From positions 27,969,402 to 28,033,401 of the forward strand of contig CM075760.1 of NCBI GenBank assembly GCA_037974335.1: DNA of 64,000 nt, read 5' to 3'. The stretch is from Prionace glauca (lineage: Eukaryota; Chordata; Chondrichthyes; Carcharhiniformes; Carcharhinidae). Every line of letters begins with the position of its first letter. Position 1 is the stretch's first letter. Positions 29,116 to 40,211 of the stretch are shown here, one piece after another. Both the position numbers and the translations under genes were made by a program. The notes beneath the pieces were generated by a model. That model made no database searches. It was not told the origin of the DNA and worked only from the letters and a program-made list of their open reading frames with translations.

Positions 29116-29703
29116 CCCAGCCAGTGCTTGGAATGTTTCAATGGAAAGGCTGCTTTTTGCAGCTCTGGGGAGTCATTAAGCTCAGAGCACACACACACAT
29201 TCAGACACCCGGACACACAACAGACAGATTACATTGTAATTCAGGACTGGAATTTGTAAATGAGGCAACAAATAACTTTGCAAGAAATTGTTTCAGTTCA
29301 AGCAACTGAAGGGAAAGGGAAGTTTGCAGGAATCAGTAAAGGGGGCAAACCTGTAGGTGATGGAGCCCTGGGTGAACAAGTTGTACAATCCACATTCAGA
29401 CCTGGCCTCTCTGGCAGTGCAGAGCTGAGAGTTACTTTAAATCCACCTTCTCCCAGCTCCCAGTGCTGGTGATGTGGAGCTGGGATGGGGGGGGGGGGGG
29501 GGGCGGGGAGAGAGCCTTGGAATAAACCATTTACCTGGTGCTCACTAACCCACACACACACAACCCCCCCACACACTCAGAGACAGGCTGCTGTTGGACT
29601 GGGCCATACCTGGAGGAGGTGTGTCCAGGTGAGGTGTAGGAGATGTGGTTGGATGGGGTTTGATTGGGGAGGTGTGGACAGTTTGTGTGGGACTCAGTGA
29701 GGT
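29116..29703. other. Unique DNA with poly-G tract
   Basis: No gene was recognised. A run of about 16 G interrupts at 29485-29503, and short (CA)n words flank it. Region 29580-29700 leads into a TATA motif described next. Confidence 0.4.
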
Positions 29704-29711
29704 TATAAAAA
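29704..29711 (+). promoter_or_regulatory. TATA box candidate
   Basis: TATAAAAA lies about 30 bp upstream of 'ctgtctctgtctcc' and a possible short first exon. It is supported only by its spacing to the exon candidates that follow. Confidence 0.3.
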
Positions 29712-29734
29712 GGCTGGGGATCCATTGTTCTGTC

Positions 29735-29950
29735 TCTGTCTCCATGTGGCTGGGTAAGTATCAGGTAAGCTGTGTCTGTGTGAGTGAGTGAGTGAGTCAG
29801 TGTGTGTGCAGCATGGAGTTCCAGCTCTGAGATTTTAACCCCCCTCCCCTTTACCCAGCACAAAGCCCCTGGCCCAGGATCTGTCTCCCCCACCATGGGA
29901 GAGGGAATGGAAGGAGTTGGAGAGATCACCGAGGGAAAAGATGTGCGATG
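29735..29950 (+). other. Candidate first exons of an unknown gene
   Basis: A possible exon 1 ends at 29753 with donor 'gtaagta'. A possible exon 2 runs from 29859 (after 'cctttacccag') to 29950 with donor 'gtgagt'. Within exon 2 an ATG at 29895 opens an acidic peptide, MGEGMEGVGEITEGKDVR; alternatively the ATG of exon 1 gives a different open frame. I recognise neither product, and no further exons were found past the arrays to the right. The evidence is splice-signal spacing only. Confidence 0.25.
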
Positions 29951-30044
29951 GTGAGTATGAACCTCTTCACTTTGTGTCTGTGTCTCTTTCCCACCTCAGC
30001 CCTGCTTTTCTCTGTCTGTTTGCAGCCTCCTCTCAATCTCCCTC

Positions 30045-30965
30045 TCAGTCTTTCTCTCTCAATCTTAATCTTTCTCCTCTCAGTCTTAATCTTTCTCCTC
30101 TCAATCTTAATCTTTCTCCTCTCAGTCTTAATCTTTCTCCTCTCAGTCTTAATCTTTCCCTCTCAGTTTTAATCTTTCCCTCTCAGTTTTAATCTTTCCC
30201 TCTCAGTTTTAATCTTTCCCTCTCAGTTTTAATCTTTCCCTCTCAGTTTTAATCTTTCCCTCTCAGTTTTAATCTTTCTCTCTCAGTTTTAATCTTTCCC
30301 TCTCAGTTTTAATCTTTCCCTCTCAGTTTTAATCTTTCCCTCTCAGTTTTAATCTTTCCCTCTCAGTTTTAATCTTTCCCTCTCAGTTTTATTCTTTCCC
30401 TCTCAGTTTTAATCTTTCCCTCTCAGTTTTATTCTTTCCCTCTCAGTTTTAATCTTTCCCTCTCAGTTTTATTCTTTCCCTCTCAGTTTTAATCTTTCTC
30501 CTCTCAGTCTTAACCTTTCCCTCTCAGTCTTAATCTTTCCCTCTCAGTCTTAATCTTTCCCTCTCAGTCTTAATCTTTCCCTCTCAGTCTTAATCTTTCC
30601 CTCTCAGTCTTAATCTTTCCCTCTCAGTCTTAATCTTTCCCTCTCAGTCTTAATCTTTCCCTCTCAGTTTTAATCTTTCTCCTCTCAGTCTTAATCTTTC
30701 CCTCTCAGTCTTAATCTTTCCCTCTCAGTTTTAATCTTTCCCTCTCAGTTTTAATCTTTCCCTCTCAGTTTTAATCTTTCCCTCTCAGTTTTAATCTTTC
30801 CCTCTCTTTTTTAATCTTTCCCTCTCAGTTTTTTTAATCTTTCCCTCTCAGTTTTTTTAATCTTTCCCTCAGTTTTTTTAATCTTTCCCTCTCAGTTTTT
30901 TTAATCTTTCCCTCTCAGTTTTTTTAATCTTTCCCTCTCAGTTTTTTTAATCTTTCCCTCTCTCT
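30045..30965. repeat. 20-bp minisatellite, pyrimidine-rich
   Basis: About 45 tandem units of 'tctcagttttaatctttccc' and close variants (cagtctt, cagtttta, later 'cagtttttttaa'). The variants cluster in blocks, indicating local homogenisation. Confidence 0.95.
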
Positions 30966-32665
30966 TTTTTCCCTCTGTCTCTTTTTTTCTGTCTTTTTTT
31001 CTGTCTTTTTTTCTGTCTTTTTTTCTGTCTTTTTTTTCTGTCTTTTTTTTCTGTCTTTTTTTTCTGTCTTTTTTTTCTGTCTTTTTTTTCTGTCTTTTTT
31101 TTCTGTCTTTTTTTTCTGTCGTTTTTTCTGTCTTTTTTTCTGTCCTTTTTTCTGTCCTTTTTTCTGTCCTTTTTTCTGTCCTTTTTTCTGTCTTTTTTTC
31201 TGTCTTTTTTTCTGTCTTTTTTTCTGTCTTTTTTTCTGTCTTTTTTTCTGTCTTTTTTTCTGTCTTTTTTTCTGTCTTTTTTTCTGTCTTTTTTTCTGTC
31301 TTTTTTTCTGTCTTTTTTTCTGTCTTTTTTTCTGTCTTTTTTTCTGTCTTTTTTTCTGTCTTTTTTTCTGTCTTATTTTCTGTCTTTTTTTCTGTCTTTT
31401 TTTCTGTCTTTTTTTCTGTCTTTTTTTCTGTCTTTTTTTCTGTCTTTTTTTCTGTCTTTTTTTCTGTCTTTTTTTCTGTCTTTTTTTCTGTCTTTTTTTC
31501 TGTCTTTTTTCTGTCTTTTTTTCTGTCTTTTTTTCTGTCTTTTTTTCTGTCTTTTTTTCTGTCTTTTTTTCTGTCTTTTTTTCTGTCTTTTTTTCTGTCT
31601 TTTTTTCTGTCTTTTTTTCTGTCTTTTTTTCTGTCTTTTTTTCTGTCTTTTTTTCTGTCTTTTTTTCTGTCTTTTTTTCTGTCTTTTTTTCTGTCTTTTT
31701 TTCTGTCTTTTTTTCTGTCTTTTTTTCTGTCTTTTTTTCTGTCTTTTTTTCTGTCTTTTTTCTGTCTTTTTTTCTGTCTTTTTTTCTGTCTTTTTTTCTG
31801 TCTTTTTTTCTGTCTTTTTTTCTGTCTTTTTTTCTGTCTTTTTTTCTGCCTTTTTTTCTGTCTTTTTTTCTGTCTTTTTTTCTGTCTTTTTTTCTGTCTT
31901 TTTTTCTGTCTTTTTTTCTGTCTTTTTTTCTGTCTTTTTTTCTGTCTTTTTTTCTGTCTTTTTTCTGTCTTTTTTTCTGTCTTTTTTTCTGTCTTTTTTT
32001 CTGTCTTTTTTTCTGTCTTTTTTTCTGTCTTTTTTTCTGTCTTTTTTTCTGTCTTTTTTTCTGTCTTTTTTTCTGTCTTTTTTTCTGTCTTTTTTTCTGT
32101 CTTTTTTTCTGTCTTTTTTTCTGTCTTTTTTTCTGTCTTTTTTTCTGTCTTTTTTTCTGTCTTTTTTTCTGTCTTTTTTTCTGTCTTTTTTTCTGTCTTT
32201 TTTTCTGTCTTTTTTTCTGTCTTTTTTTCTGTCTTTTTTTCTGTCTTTTTTTCTGTCTTTTTTTCTGTCTTTTTTTCTGTCTTTTTTTCTGTCTTTTTTT
32301 CTGTCTTTTTTTCTGTCTTTTTTCTGTCTTTTTTTCTGTCTTTTTTTCTGTCTTTTTTTCTGTCTTTTTTTCTGTCTTTTTTTCTGTCTTTTTTTCTGTC
32401 TTTTTTTCTGTCTTTTTTTCTGTCTTTTTTTCTGTCTTTTTTTCTGTCTTTTTTTCTGTCTTTTTTTCTGTCTTTTTTTCTGTCTTTTTTTCTGTCTTTT
32501 TTTCTGTCTTTTTTTCTGTCTTTTTTTCTGTCTTTTTTTCTGTCTTTTTTTCTGACTTTTTTTTCTGACTTTTTTTTCTGACTTTTTTTTCTGACTTTTT
32601 TTTCTGACTTTTTTTTCTGACTTTTTTTTCTGACTTTTTTTTCTGACTTTTTTTTCTGACTTTTT
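30966..32665. repeat. 12-bp minisatellite (TTTTTTTCTGTC)n, about 1.7 kb
   Basis: About 140 units of 12 bp, nearly all pyrimidine on the plus strand. The right edge shifts to 'ctgacttttttt' units. The 588-codon Lys/Arg/Gln/Thr/Glu frame on the minus strand is a by-product of a period divisible by three and is not a gene. Confidence 0.97.
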
Positions 32666-32744
32666 TCTCCCTATAGATTCCTCTGAGCATTCCAGCCCAA
32701 TTCGCCCATCACCAAACTATTTAATGTTTAGCATAATTTTTTTT

Positions 32745-33025
32745 TGTCCCAAGTCCCCCTTTAATTTGCCCCCCCCCTTTAATTTGCCCCCCCCTTTAAT
32801 TTGCCCCCCCCTTTAATTTGCCCCCCCTTTAATTTGCCCCCCCCTTTAATTTGCCCCCCCTTTAATTTGCCCCCCCTTTAATTTGCCCCCCCTTTAATTT
32901 GCCCCCCCTTTAATTTGCCCCCCTTTAATTTGCCCCCCCTTTAATTTGCCCCCCCTTTAATTTGCCCCCCCTTTAATTTGCCCCCCCTTTAATTTGCCCC
33001 CCCTTTAATTTGCCCCCCCTTTATC
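32745..33025. repeat. 15-16-bp minisatellite (CCCCCCTTTAATTTG)n
   Basis: About 18 units, with variation mainly in C-run length. Confidence 0.95.
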
Positions 33026-33074
33026 TTCTACCCACTGCCAAATCCCTCTGATCCCTCTAATTCTCCCCCCACTG

Positions 33075-33232
33075 AAACCCCCCCAGCACTTTAAGCCCCC
33101 CCAGCACTTTAAGCCCCCCCCAGCACTTTAAGCCCCCCCCAGCACTTTAAGCCCCCCCCAGCACTTTAAGCCCCCCCCAGCACTTTAAGCCCCCCCCAGC
33201 ACTTTAAGCCCCCCCCAGCACTTTAAGCTGGG
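33075..33232. repeat. 17-19-bp minisatellite (CCCCCCAGCACTTTAAG)n
   Basis: Nine units with growing C-runs. It directly follows the previous array, so four unrelated simple arrays lie end to end. Confidence 0.95.
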
Positions 33233-33289
33233 GACATAATAGATTTTTTTCCCCTGGGTTATTTCATAGAATTATTCGTTTTGCAACCA

Positions 33290-35600
33290 ACCAGTGAGTA
33301 AGTTATACTAGACTTGATATTGTGCAATGGAATGGGATTCATTGAAACTTTTGGTGAAGGTACTGTTTATTAGCAGATATCATAATAATAAGATTGAATT
33401 TTGCTTTTAGTTTGAGGGAGAAAAGACTATTATTTTAAACTTAAATAAGGGTAACTATGGGGGAAGGAAAGTGGAACTCGCGAGAGAGAACAAAAAATGT
33501 CTTTAAAGGATAAATCAGTAGAGGTTCAACGAAAGACATTTGAATGGACACTTCAGAACACAAAATAGATACATTCCAATAAGAAAGTAAAAATTCAGAT
33601 AGGGACCTAATTTCAGAGGTCATCTAAAAACGTTGAAGACAACATTAAATTGAAGAAAACAAAATATAACTTGTGCAAAGATGAATAGCACATCAGAAGA
33701 TTGGAAAAGATATAAAGCACTTAAAAGAACGGCAAAATTATAGAAAAGAAAAAAAAAACACTGGAGTATCAGCGACAGCTAACCATTAACTTTAGCATGA
33801 AAAGTAAGAATTTCTTTAGCGATTGAACTAAAAATAGAATTAATAACGTGAGCGATGGCCCCATAAAAGTGTATCTGGGAAATCGGTAATGGAAAGTTGG
33901 GCTGTGGCAGATTACTAAAAGAGGTATTTACACTGGGCTTCATTACAGTGGGCACAAGTAATATCCGAGAAATAGCTGTAAATCAGGAAATGGAAGGGAG
34001 GAAGAACTCAGGAAAGTCAGCATAAGCAGCAAATAGTATTGAACAATTTGTTGGGTCTGTGGGCTGAGAAATTCCGGGATCTGAATGGCACTCACTGGCT
34101 GGTTCTTAAAGAAGTGGCTGATCAGATTGTTGATTGTTTCCAATTTCTCAAAACTCTTGAGTTTCGGAGAAAATTCTGTTGGAGTGGAAGATCGCAAATG
34201 TGACCTTTTTTTTGAATAACAGGTAAGCCATAAGACAGTTAGCATTATCTCAGTCGGAGGAAAAATAGTTGAAGAGATTATTAAAGATGTTATAGCAGGG
34301 CACAGTTCAAGGTAATTAGGCAGAGTCAGCATGATATTGCGAAACGAAAATCACATGTAACCAATGTATTGGACTTCCTTGTAGCAGTCACATGTGCTGT
34401 GGATGACGGGATATAATGTACTTAGATTTCCAGAAGGCATTTAATAAGGTTTTGCACAAACATGTCAAATGACATACAAGGATGCAGGAACCTGCATAAC
34501 AATTTTATATTCGAAGGCACCTGTATAGCAATTTATATGATAAGCATTTATGTCGGTAGTATATAATAGATATGTATGAATTTATTGTTATCCGGTCACA
34601 AAAGGCATGCATGTAACACAATACTAAAAAACACAAAATGGATACTGCCTGGGTTAGCCGCATTCCTGAATACAATTAGCTGGGAAAAATCATAACTGGT
34701 GTCTCTGTTCTCCTATCTGTTCTTGGATGCACGAAAACAAGTTTTACAGTTTTTTTTTACAAATCTCTAAGTATTACAAAGTTCATGAACCCGTTCCATG
34801 CTTCAGCTGGTAAATAGGGAGGACGATAGCTTTGTTTCTCTGGAGGATGTAGACGGGCTGGCCAGCTGAGCTGATCTATTGCAAACGGAATTCGATTTGG
34901 TCAGTCTGAGGTTATGCACTCAGGCAGTACAATCAAGACCAAAGGAAAACATGATAGACATGGAATTTCCGAGGAAACGTGGAGTGCATGTACAGCGGTC
35001 CATTAATGTAGCAGAGCAGGATCATAAAGCAGTTAATAAGTTTTTTTTCAAACTGGAAGCGTTAGTACTTTGGGGTCCGATGGGGATCGGTTTTGGGGTC
35101 CTTCCATCTGTTATTTATATGAATGATTTAGACTTGAAAGTGGGAACTTGATCGGTGAGTTACCGGGGATACAAACATTTGTGAGGCGATAAATTGACAG
35201 CAGGATAGAGTCCCGTCGCTGGACAATATAGATGAGCTGGTGAGATGGGCTGATCAGTGGCAAATTGAATTCGATCCCGATCAATGTGAAATGATGTATT
35301 CGAGCAGGACAAAGAAGGCAAGGGAATACACCATGACCAAAAGGATCCTGTGAAGCTCCGAGGGGCTTTGTTGTGGATATGCAGCAGGGCAGGTGGATGA
35401 AGAGGTTGATAAAGGCATGTGGTATGCTTGCCATTTTTAGCCAAGGCAAAGAGTTTATGAGAGAATGGAGCTGATGTTGTAACGATATAAACTGTTGGTT
35501 AGGCAATAGCTGGTGTATTGTGTGGAGTTCTGAAACTCACCTTGCAGGAGTAATGTAATAGCACTGGAAAAGCTGCAGAGGGCAAACCACTATCCTTAAA
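33290..35600 (+). mobile_element. Old CR1-like LINE, heavily decayed
   Basis: Scattered plus-strand matches follow ORF2 order. A post-endonuclease word set lies near 33300-33480. 'WKIANVT' and a 'VSIISVGGKIVEEIIKD'-like stretch lie at 34185-34300, 'DFQKAFNKVLH' near 34420-34450, and 'VIYMNDLD' near 35110-35135. RT-tail words then run to about 35590. Frames shift and stop repeatedly; this is the oldest LINE in the window. A stretch near 34480-34790 may be a further insertion that I cannot classify. Confidence 0.7.
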
Positions 35601-35689
35601 TGGTCGGACCGACAGGTGACTCCAAATCCATAGGAATTTGGTTGACTCTTAACTGTACTCTGAATGGGCTGAATAAAGTAAGAGGTCTG

Positions 35690-36170
35690 CCATCACCAGG
35701 TTTAAGTCCAACTGATTTATTTGATAGTAAACTCACAAGCTTTCGAGGTTTCCCTCATCGTCAGGTGGATGGAGAGTTCTGGCCTCAGGCAGAGCATATA
35801 ACAGCACAGACAGTTTACAGATTACTGATTAGAATGCGAATCCTTACACCTAACCTGCTGTTCAAGTCTTAAAGTGGCCGACAATGTGAGTGGAAGGAGC
35901 ACTGATCACAGGATAAAGAGATGTGTATTGTCTCCAGACAGTACAGTAAATGAGGTTTTGCAAACCCAGGCAAGTCATTCGGGTTACAGATAGTGCGACA
36001 TGAACCCAAGATCCCTGTTGAGACCGTCCTCATGTGTGCGGAACTTGGCTATCAGTCTCTGCTCAGCGACTCTGCGCTGTCGTGTGTGGTGAAGGCCGCC
36101 TTGGGGAATGCTTACCCGAAGGTCAGAGGCCGAATGCCCGTGACGAAAATTTATTGTTGTGCAACAACTG
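35690..36170 (-). mobile_element. Penelope-like element, 3' part
   Basis: The minus strand encodes the tail of a GIY-YIG endonuclease region (GHSASDLRVSIPQGGL, AEQRLIAKFRTHEDGLNRDLG) and then the 3' UTR. Near 35695-35775 it reads, on the minus strand, the 'aaagcttgtgagtttactat' and 'tggacttaaacctggtg' end words. It is 5' truncated. Confidence 0.75.
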
Positions 36171-36349
36171 TTATTTAATTTGTTGTGTGAAAATCATGGA
36201 ATTGTACCATTTTGCGTTGAATTCGAAATGTCATGCTCAGAAAATCAAGAACAGGAAAAGGACAATGATAGGTTGGGAAGCCTTGACGATAGAAATGATG
36301 ATACAAGATAAAATCCCGCTAATAATGGGATAGATTTTATTTTTCCCAA

Positions 36350-36593
36350 TGACACAAGTATTTCCCAGATCTGGGTCCAAATCTGATGCTAAACGATTTG
36401 AAAAAAAGCTTCTTATTGAATTAAGCACTAAACTCTCCGACTTCCAAAGAATGGGGGCACATTTCATTCACAAAATAATAACTGAGGGATTAACAAAGCG
36501 GCATGGAGAAAAAATCATTTTCAGCAGTGGCACTGTCGGAGAAATGGAGAGCTGGAGCTCACTCAGGAAAACAGCAACGTTTTAAAATAAAGG
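36350..36593 (-). repeat. tRNA-block spacer, shared with tRNA-Glu blocks
   Basis: Inverted, this matches spacers at 51840-51990 and 55740-55870 ('ctgagtgagctccagctctc' against 'ctgggtgaactccagctctc'). In all three cases the spacer lies on the same side of a tRNA gene, here tRNA-Lys. Confidence 0.65.
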
Positions 36594-36666
36594 CGCCCAA
36601 CGTGGGGCTCGAACCCACGACCCTAAGATTAAAAGTCTTATGCTCTACCGACTGAGATAGTCGGGC
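36594..36666 (-). tRNA. tRNA-Lys (TTT)
   Basis: The 73-nt minus-strand gene has acceptor GCCCGAC/GTTGGGC, A box ATCTCAGTCGG, anticodon TTT in loop CTTTTAA and B box GGTTCGAGCCC. Body bases follow vertebrate tRNA-Lys with a T arm like the CTT isoacceptor. T-runs follow on the minus strand (plus 36583-36586). Likely functional; it reads AAA and AAG. Confidence 0.92.
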
Positions 36667-37345
36667 AAGTTGCGCCAGAACTCCTTCAAGTCCGAGAATA
36701 AGCGGACAGTAAATGCGCTTTCCCAATTGGCATCTCATATTGTTCTGATTTGAAAATGTAAAAGATACTCGACCTGCAAAATCGCCAAGCTTACAATGCA
36801 CTCCTGAGAATCACCATTAACATCATTCACATTTTTTGTTGCAGCTCCTTCTAAGCATAACAAACGCATCTTACATCTTTCACCTTAACGACTTTTGTCC
36901 GAAGCATTTTGACATGACCTTTTGAACTAATGTGAATCAGGTCTGTGTTGGAAAAAGATAAACGTGTTCACATCGGTGAGCTGAGTCACACACAGAGAGT
37001 GATAGAGGCCTCAGGAGATACAAGCACGCCTCAAAGACAAAACCAGCTGGAAATTTGTCAGAGGCAGGAACTGAAGCAGAATCGCCACAGGCACTAGAAA
37101 CTGAAATTATACCTTAGCTCGTCCAGCCGCGCTGACACATTCACATCACCATAACCATCGCCTTGTCCGCACTAATTAGAATATGGGAAATATGGTCAGA
37201 ATTGGGCCTTTCGGCTCTTCGAGCATTTTCAGCTACCTAATAAAAAATGTCCACAGCTTTTAAACTGTTCCGTTTACCTTTGTATAACATCTTAATCCAA
37301 AGGGAAACAAATAAGATGAATATCCCTGGAGGATAATTATTTAGA
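36667..37345. other. Stretch without a recognised gene
   Basis: Nothing is recognised apart from a short LINE-tail-like word near 37190-37240 ('gggcctttcggctcttcgag'). Confidence 0.4.
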
Positions 37346-37445
37346 TTTGAAATGTTCACTCCGTTTTCTCCAGACTACTTCAGTTGATCCAGCACTTTTT
37401 GTTTTTAATTTCAGATTTCCAGCATCCGCAGCATTTTCCTTTTAT
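37345..37445 (+). repeat. Interspersed repeat tail ('cagatttccagcatccgcag')
   Basis: The word set 'tccagactacttcagttgat' and 'ttccagcatccgcagcattt' recurs at 50920-51000. It is a tail of a retroposon that I cannot name. Confidence 0.55.
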
Positions 37446-37636
37446 TATCAGATGAATAAATAACAACATATGTTCAGTTGGGACTAAGGTGACTTTATTT
37501 TTTCATGATCTTATTAAATGGTGGAGGAGGCTGAATGAGATTTATGACTTTGTCTTACTCCATTTATTCAGTTTCCTGGCAGCACCAGATATGACGTCAA
37601 TTGCTTCCTGTGGTAGCGGTGATGACAAGTTTATAT

Positions 37637-37893
37637 CACATTCTCCTCGTGTCTGCGTGGGTTTTCTCCGGGTGCTCCGGTTTCCTCCCACAGTCCAAAG
37701 ATGTGCGGGTTAGGTTCATTGGCTATGCTAAAATTGCCCCTTAGTGTCCTGGGATGTGTAGGTTAGAGGGATTAGCAGGTAAATGTGTAGGGATATGGGG
37801 ATAGGGTCTGGGTGAGATTGTGTTCGGTGCAGACTCGATGGGCCGAAGGGCCTGTTTCTGCACTGTAGGGTTCTATGCTCTGTAGGGTTCTAT
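37637..37893 (+). repeat. tRNA-derived SINE (HE1-like), head missing
   Basis: The SINE body is well preserved: 'tgtctgcgtgggttttctcc', 'cccacagtccaaagatgtgc', 'gactcgatgggccgaagggc', and 'gcactgtagggttctatg' at the end. The tRNA head is absent. Confidence 0.85.
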
Positions 37894-37899
37894 ACTACA

Positions 37900-38830
37900 T
37901 CCCTAGAGTGCAGACAACAAGACACCTTGTTCGCGATGGAGAAGCTATGACATCTTCTTCGGAGACCTTCAGCATATCATTGATGAAGACGAATATCTCG
38001 CGGAGGCCATCTCAATGACCCCACTCCTCGCCTTCAAATAACAAAGCAACCTCATACAGACCATTGTTCTTAGAAAACTAACCAGCCTTCAAGGGAACAG
38101 TGAACACCCCACCCCACACAAGCCTGCTGCTGCCACCTCTGCAAGACGCGTTGAATCATCGACGTGGATGCCAACATCACAGGTGAGAACAGAATGCACA
38201 AGGTAGACGGTACATACACATGCAACTCGGCCAAAATTGTCTACTTCACGCGCTGCAGGAAAGGATGTCCTGAAGCATGGTACATCGCCGAGGCCATGCA
38301 GACGCTGCCACAACAGATGAATCAACATCACTCGACAATCACCAGGCAAGAGTATTCCCTTCATGCTGGGGAACACTTTAGCGGTCACAGGCATTCAGCC
38401 ACTGATCTTCGGGTAAGCGTTCTCCAAGGCGGCCTTCAAGACGCACGACAACGCAGAATGGCTGAGCAGAAACTGATAGCCAAATTCCATACACATGAGA
38501 ACCTTTCAACCAGGACCTTGGGTTCATGTTACACGACGTCTAACCCCCACAATTTGGCCTGGGCTTGCAAAATCCTACTAACTGGCTTGGTTAGCGACAA
38601 TTCACACCGCTTTGACATGTCATTATCCCCCTCTCCATCGCATTGTATGTACCTGTAAAGACTTGATTCCCTGTTAAGACTCGCATTCCAACCATTATTT
38701 TGCAATTGAGTCTGTGTTTAAATGTGCCCTGTTTTTAAACTCAATTCGCCTCATTAAGGAACAGTACTCCGAAAGCTCGTGCTACAAAGTAAACCTCCTG
38801 GACTTTCACCTGATGTTGTGAGACGTCTTA
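37900..38830 (+). mobile_element. Penelope-like element with GIY-YIG region
   Basis: Plus-strand frames encode the C-terminal endonuclease of a Penelope-like retroelement: VDGTYTCNSAKIVYFTRC at about 38200, WYIAEAMQTLPQQMNQH near 38280, GEHFSGHRHSATDLRVSVLQ near 38370, and RQRRMAEQKLIAKFHTHE near 38450. The catalytic YIGE-type motif reads YIAE. The 3' UTR ends in 'tccgaaagctcgtgctacaa' and 'gactttcacctgatgttgtg'. The reverse transcriptase is missing, and the coding region is shifted upstream of 38190. Classification rests on the ordered family motifs. Confidence 0.8.
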
Positions 38831-39339
38831 CTGTGAGAGAGATAAACGATGGTTTTACTGAATGGCAGAACCGGCCCTAATGAAGGAGCAAATGGTGTAT
38901 TGCAACTCCTCTTCCCTATTCTCTGAAGTTCTTCTGTACAGCTCATTGTTCTGAGATCAGATTCAAATGGTTCCTGCTCCTCTCTCTGACGTCATGAATT
39001 GGAGGCTGAAGATACTCGGAGCTGATTGGATGAAATGTAAGACAAAGGAGCTGTGAGCTGGACAAGAATGAACCTGTCATCATCGGGCAGAATATTACTC
39101 AACATGTTCTGAACTCTGAACTAAAACAATTGAGTTTTAAATAATTGAGTTCCCCGAGACATTTGCTGGAGGAACGCTTTTAAATTTGGAATTACAAGAT
39201 AAGCTGATCCATCAGTTTGAACGGAACGAATGTGTTCTTGTACTAAGTGGCATGGGTTCTCATTCTGACCATGCCAACCTGCAGCAACGCAGTGGAGTTG
39301 AGTATTGTGATCAGGCCGACTAGCGGCGATATGCTGTCA
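38831..39339. other. Unique DNA before tRNA-Val units
   Basis: No gene was recognised. A CRE-like 'tgacgtcatgaatt' lies near 38988. Confidence 0.35.
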
Positions 39340-39396
39340 TTTATTTCTGGAGTGTAGTGCTTCTAAAGGACCCAAATCCCAAACTGGGCAGAAGAA
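39340..39396 (+). pseudogene. tRNA-Val pseudogene, oldest copy
   Basis: 'ttctggagtgtagtgcttct' then 'ggacccaaatcccaaactgg' followed by 'gcagaag' aligns with tRNA-Val but lacks the anticodon arm. It heads the first of three tRNA-Val units that share downstream spacer sequence. Confidence 0.65.
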
Positions 39397-39725
39397 TGCA
39401 TTAAGGTTTTTCATTTCGGCTGAGAAGAATCTGCATGATTTCAGTTTGTTGCTGGCCATTATCCGAATCCCGATTCATATTATCTTTGCTTGACGTCGGC
39501 CTCAAATGCTTCCTGTAAAATAAATATTGAATATTTTGACGCACTGGCAGGCAAGAAACGTTGCTATTTTGACAACGTGCGCATATTAGCATTTCGTTCA
39601 GTCTACAACAGACTTTAATGGGTTAATGGGTGCAGGCTAACATAGTTAATCACCACTTGAAACATGTCTCGTAGTATTGTGTGCTCAAAAATACTGGTAC
39701 AGGTGATATTGCAATACAGGTAACA

Positions 39726-39801
39726 GCTTTTCCTTCAGTGTAGTGGTTGTCACGTTCATCTCACAAGCATAAAGATCTGGGGTCCGAAACCGGGCAGAAG
39801 C
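39726..39801 (+). pseudogene. tRNA-Val (CAC) pseudogene
   Basis: The A box 'agtgtagtggttgtcac' is recognisable and the loop 'ctcacaa' keeps CAC. The anticodon stem is broken, the variable region is enlarged, and the B box reads 'gggtccgaaac'. Acceptor ends GCTTTT/AGAAGC still pair largely. Confidence 0.75.
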
Positions 39802-40138
39802 ATTGTTGGGTCGTTCTCATTAAGCATGAGCGAAGTGTACATGATGTAAGTTCATTGCTAAACCTCATGCGAATTCAGTGTCGCGGTTACGTTATTCGAA
39901 GGAAGATGAGAATCATGGGATAAAAAATGGGTAGAAATCATTGCTCCCTTAGATATTTGCGACACGAATACTTTTAAATATTGATGTTCGGGTTAGGTTG
40001 TGCAATCAGATTGAAAGTAACGGTTGTCTTCCTGAGTTAAGTGACATGGGCTCTCAGTCTGACCATCGGAACCAACAGCAACACAGCGTAGTTGAACATT
40101 GCAGACAGGCAGGCTTGCTCCAACTACCCCGTCATCCT

Positions 40139-40211
40139 GTTTTTGTAGTGTAGTGGTTATCACGTTCGCCTAACACGCGACTGGTCCCCGGTTCGAAACC
40201 GAGCAGAAACG
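40139..40211 (+). tRNA. tRNA-Val (AAC)
   Basis: The acceptor GTTTTTG pairs with CAGAAAC (one T-G). The A box TAGTGTAGTGG, anticodon loop CTAACAC (AAC) and B box GGTTCGAAACC are intact. There is one mismatch each in the anticodon and T stems. A five-T terminator follows at 40222-40226. It is the best preserved of the three units and possibly still functional. Confidence 0.82.

Noticed and set aside
30924-32690. A 588-codon Lys/Arg/Gln/Thr-rich open frame on the minus strand
   Set aside because: It is produced by the 12-bp repeat, whose period is divisible by three. It has no start context, splice signals or family motif.
37900-38830. The GIY-YIG region as a host nuclease gene
   Set aside because: Frames are broken, and the 3' end words match other copies at 35690-36170 and 18105-18500, as expected of a Penelope-like retroelement.
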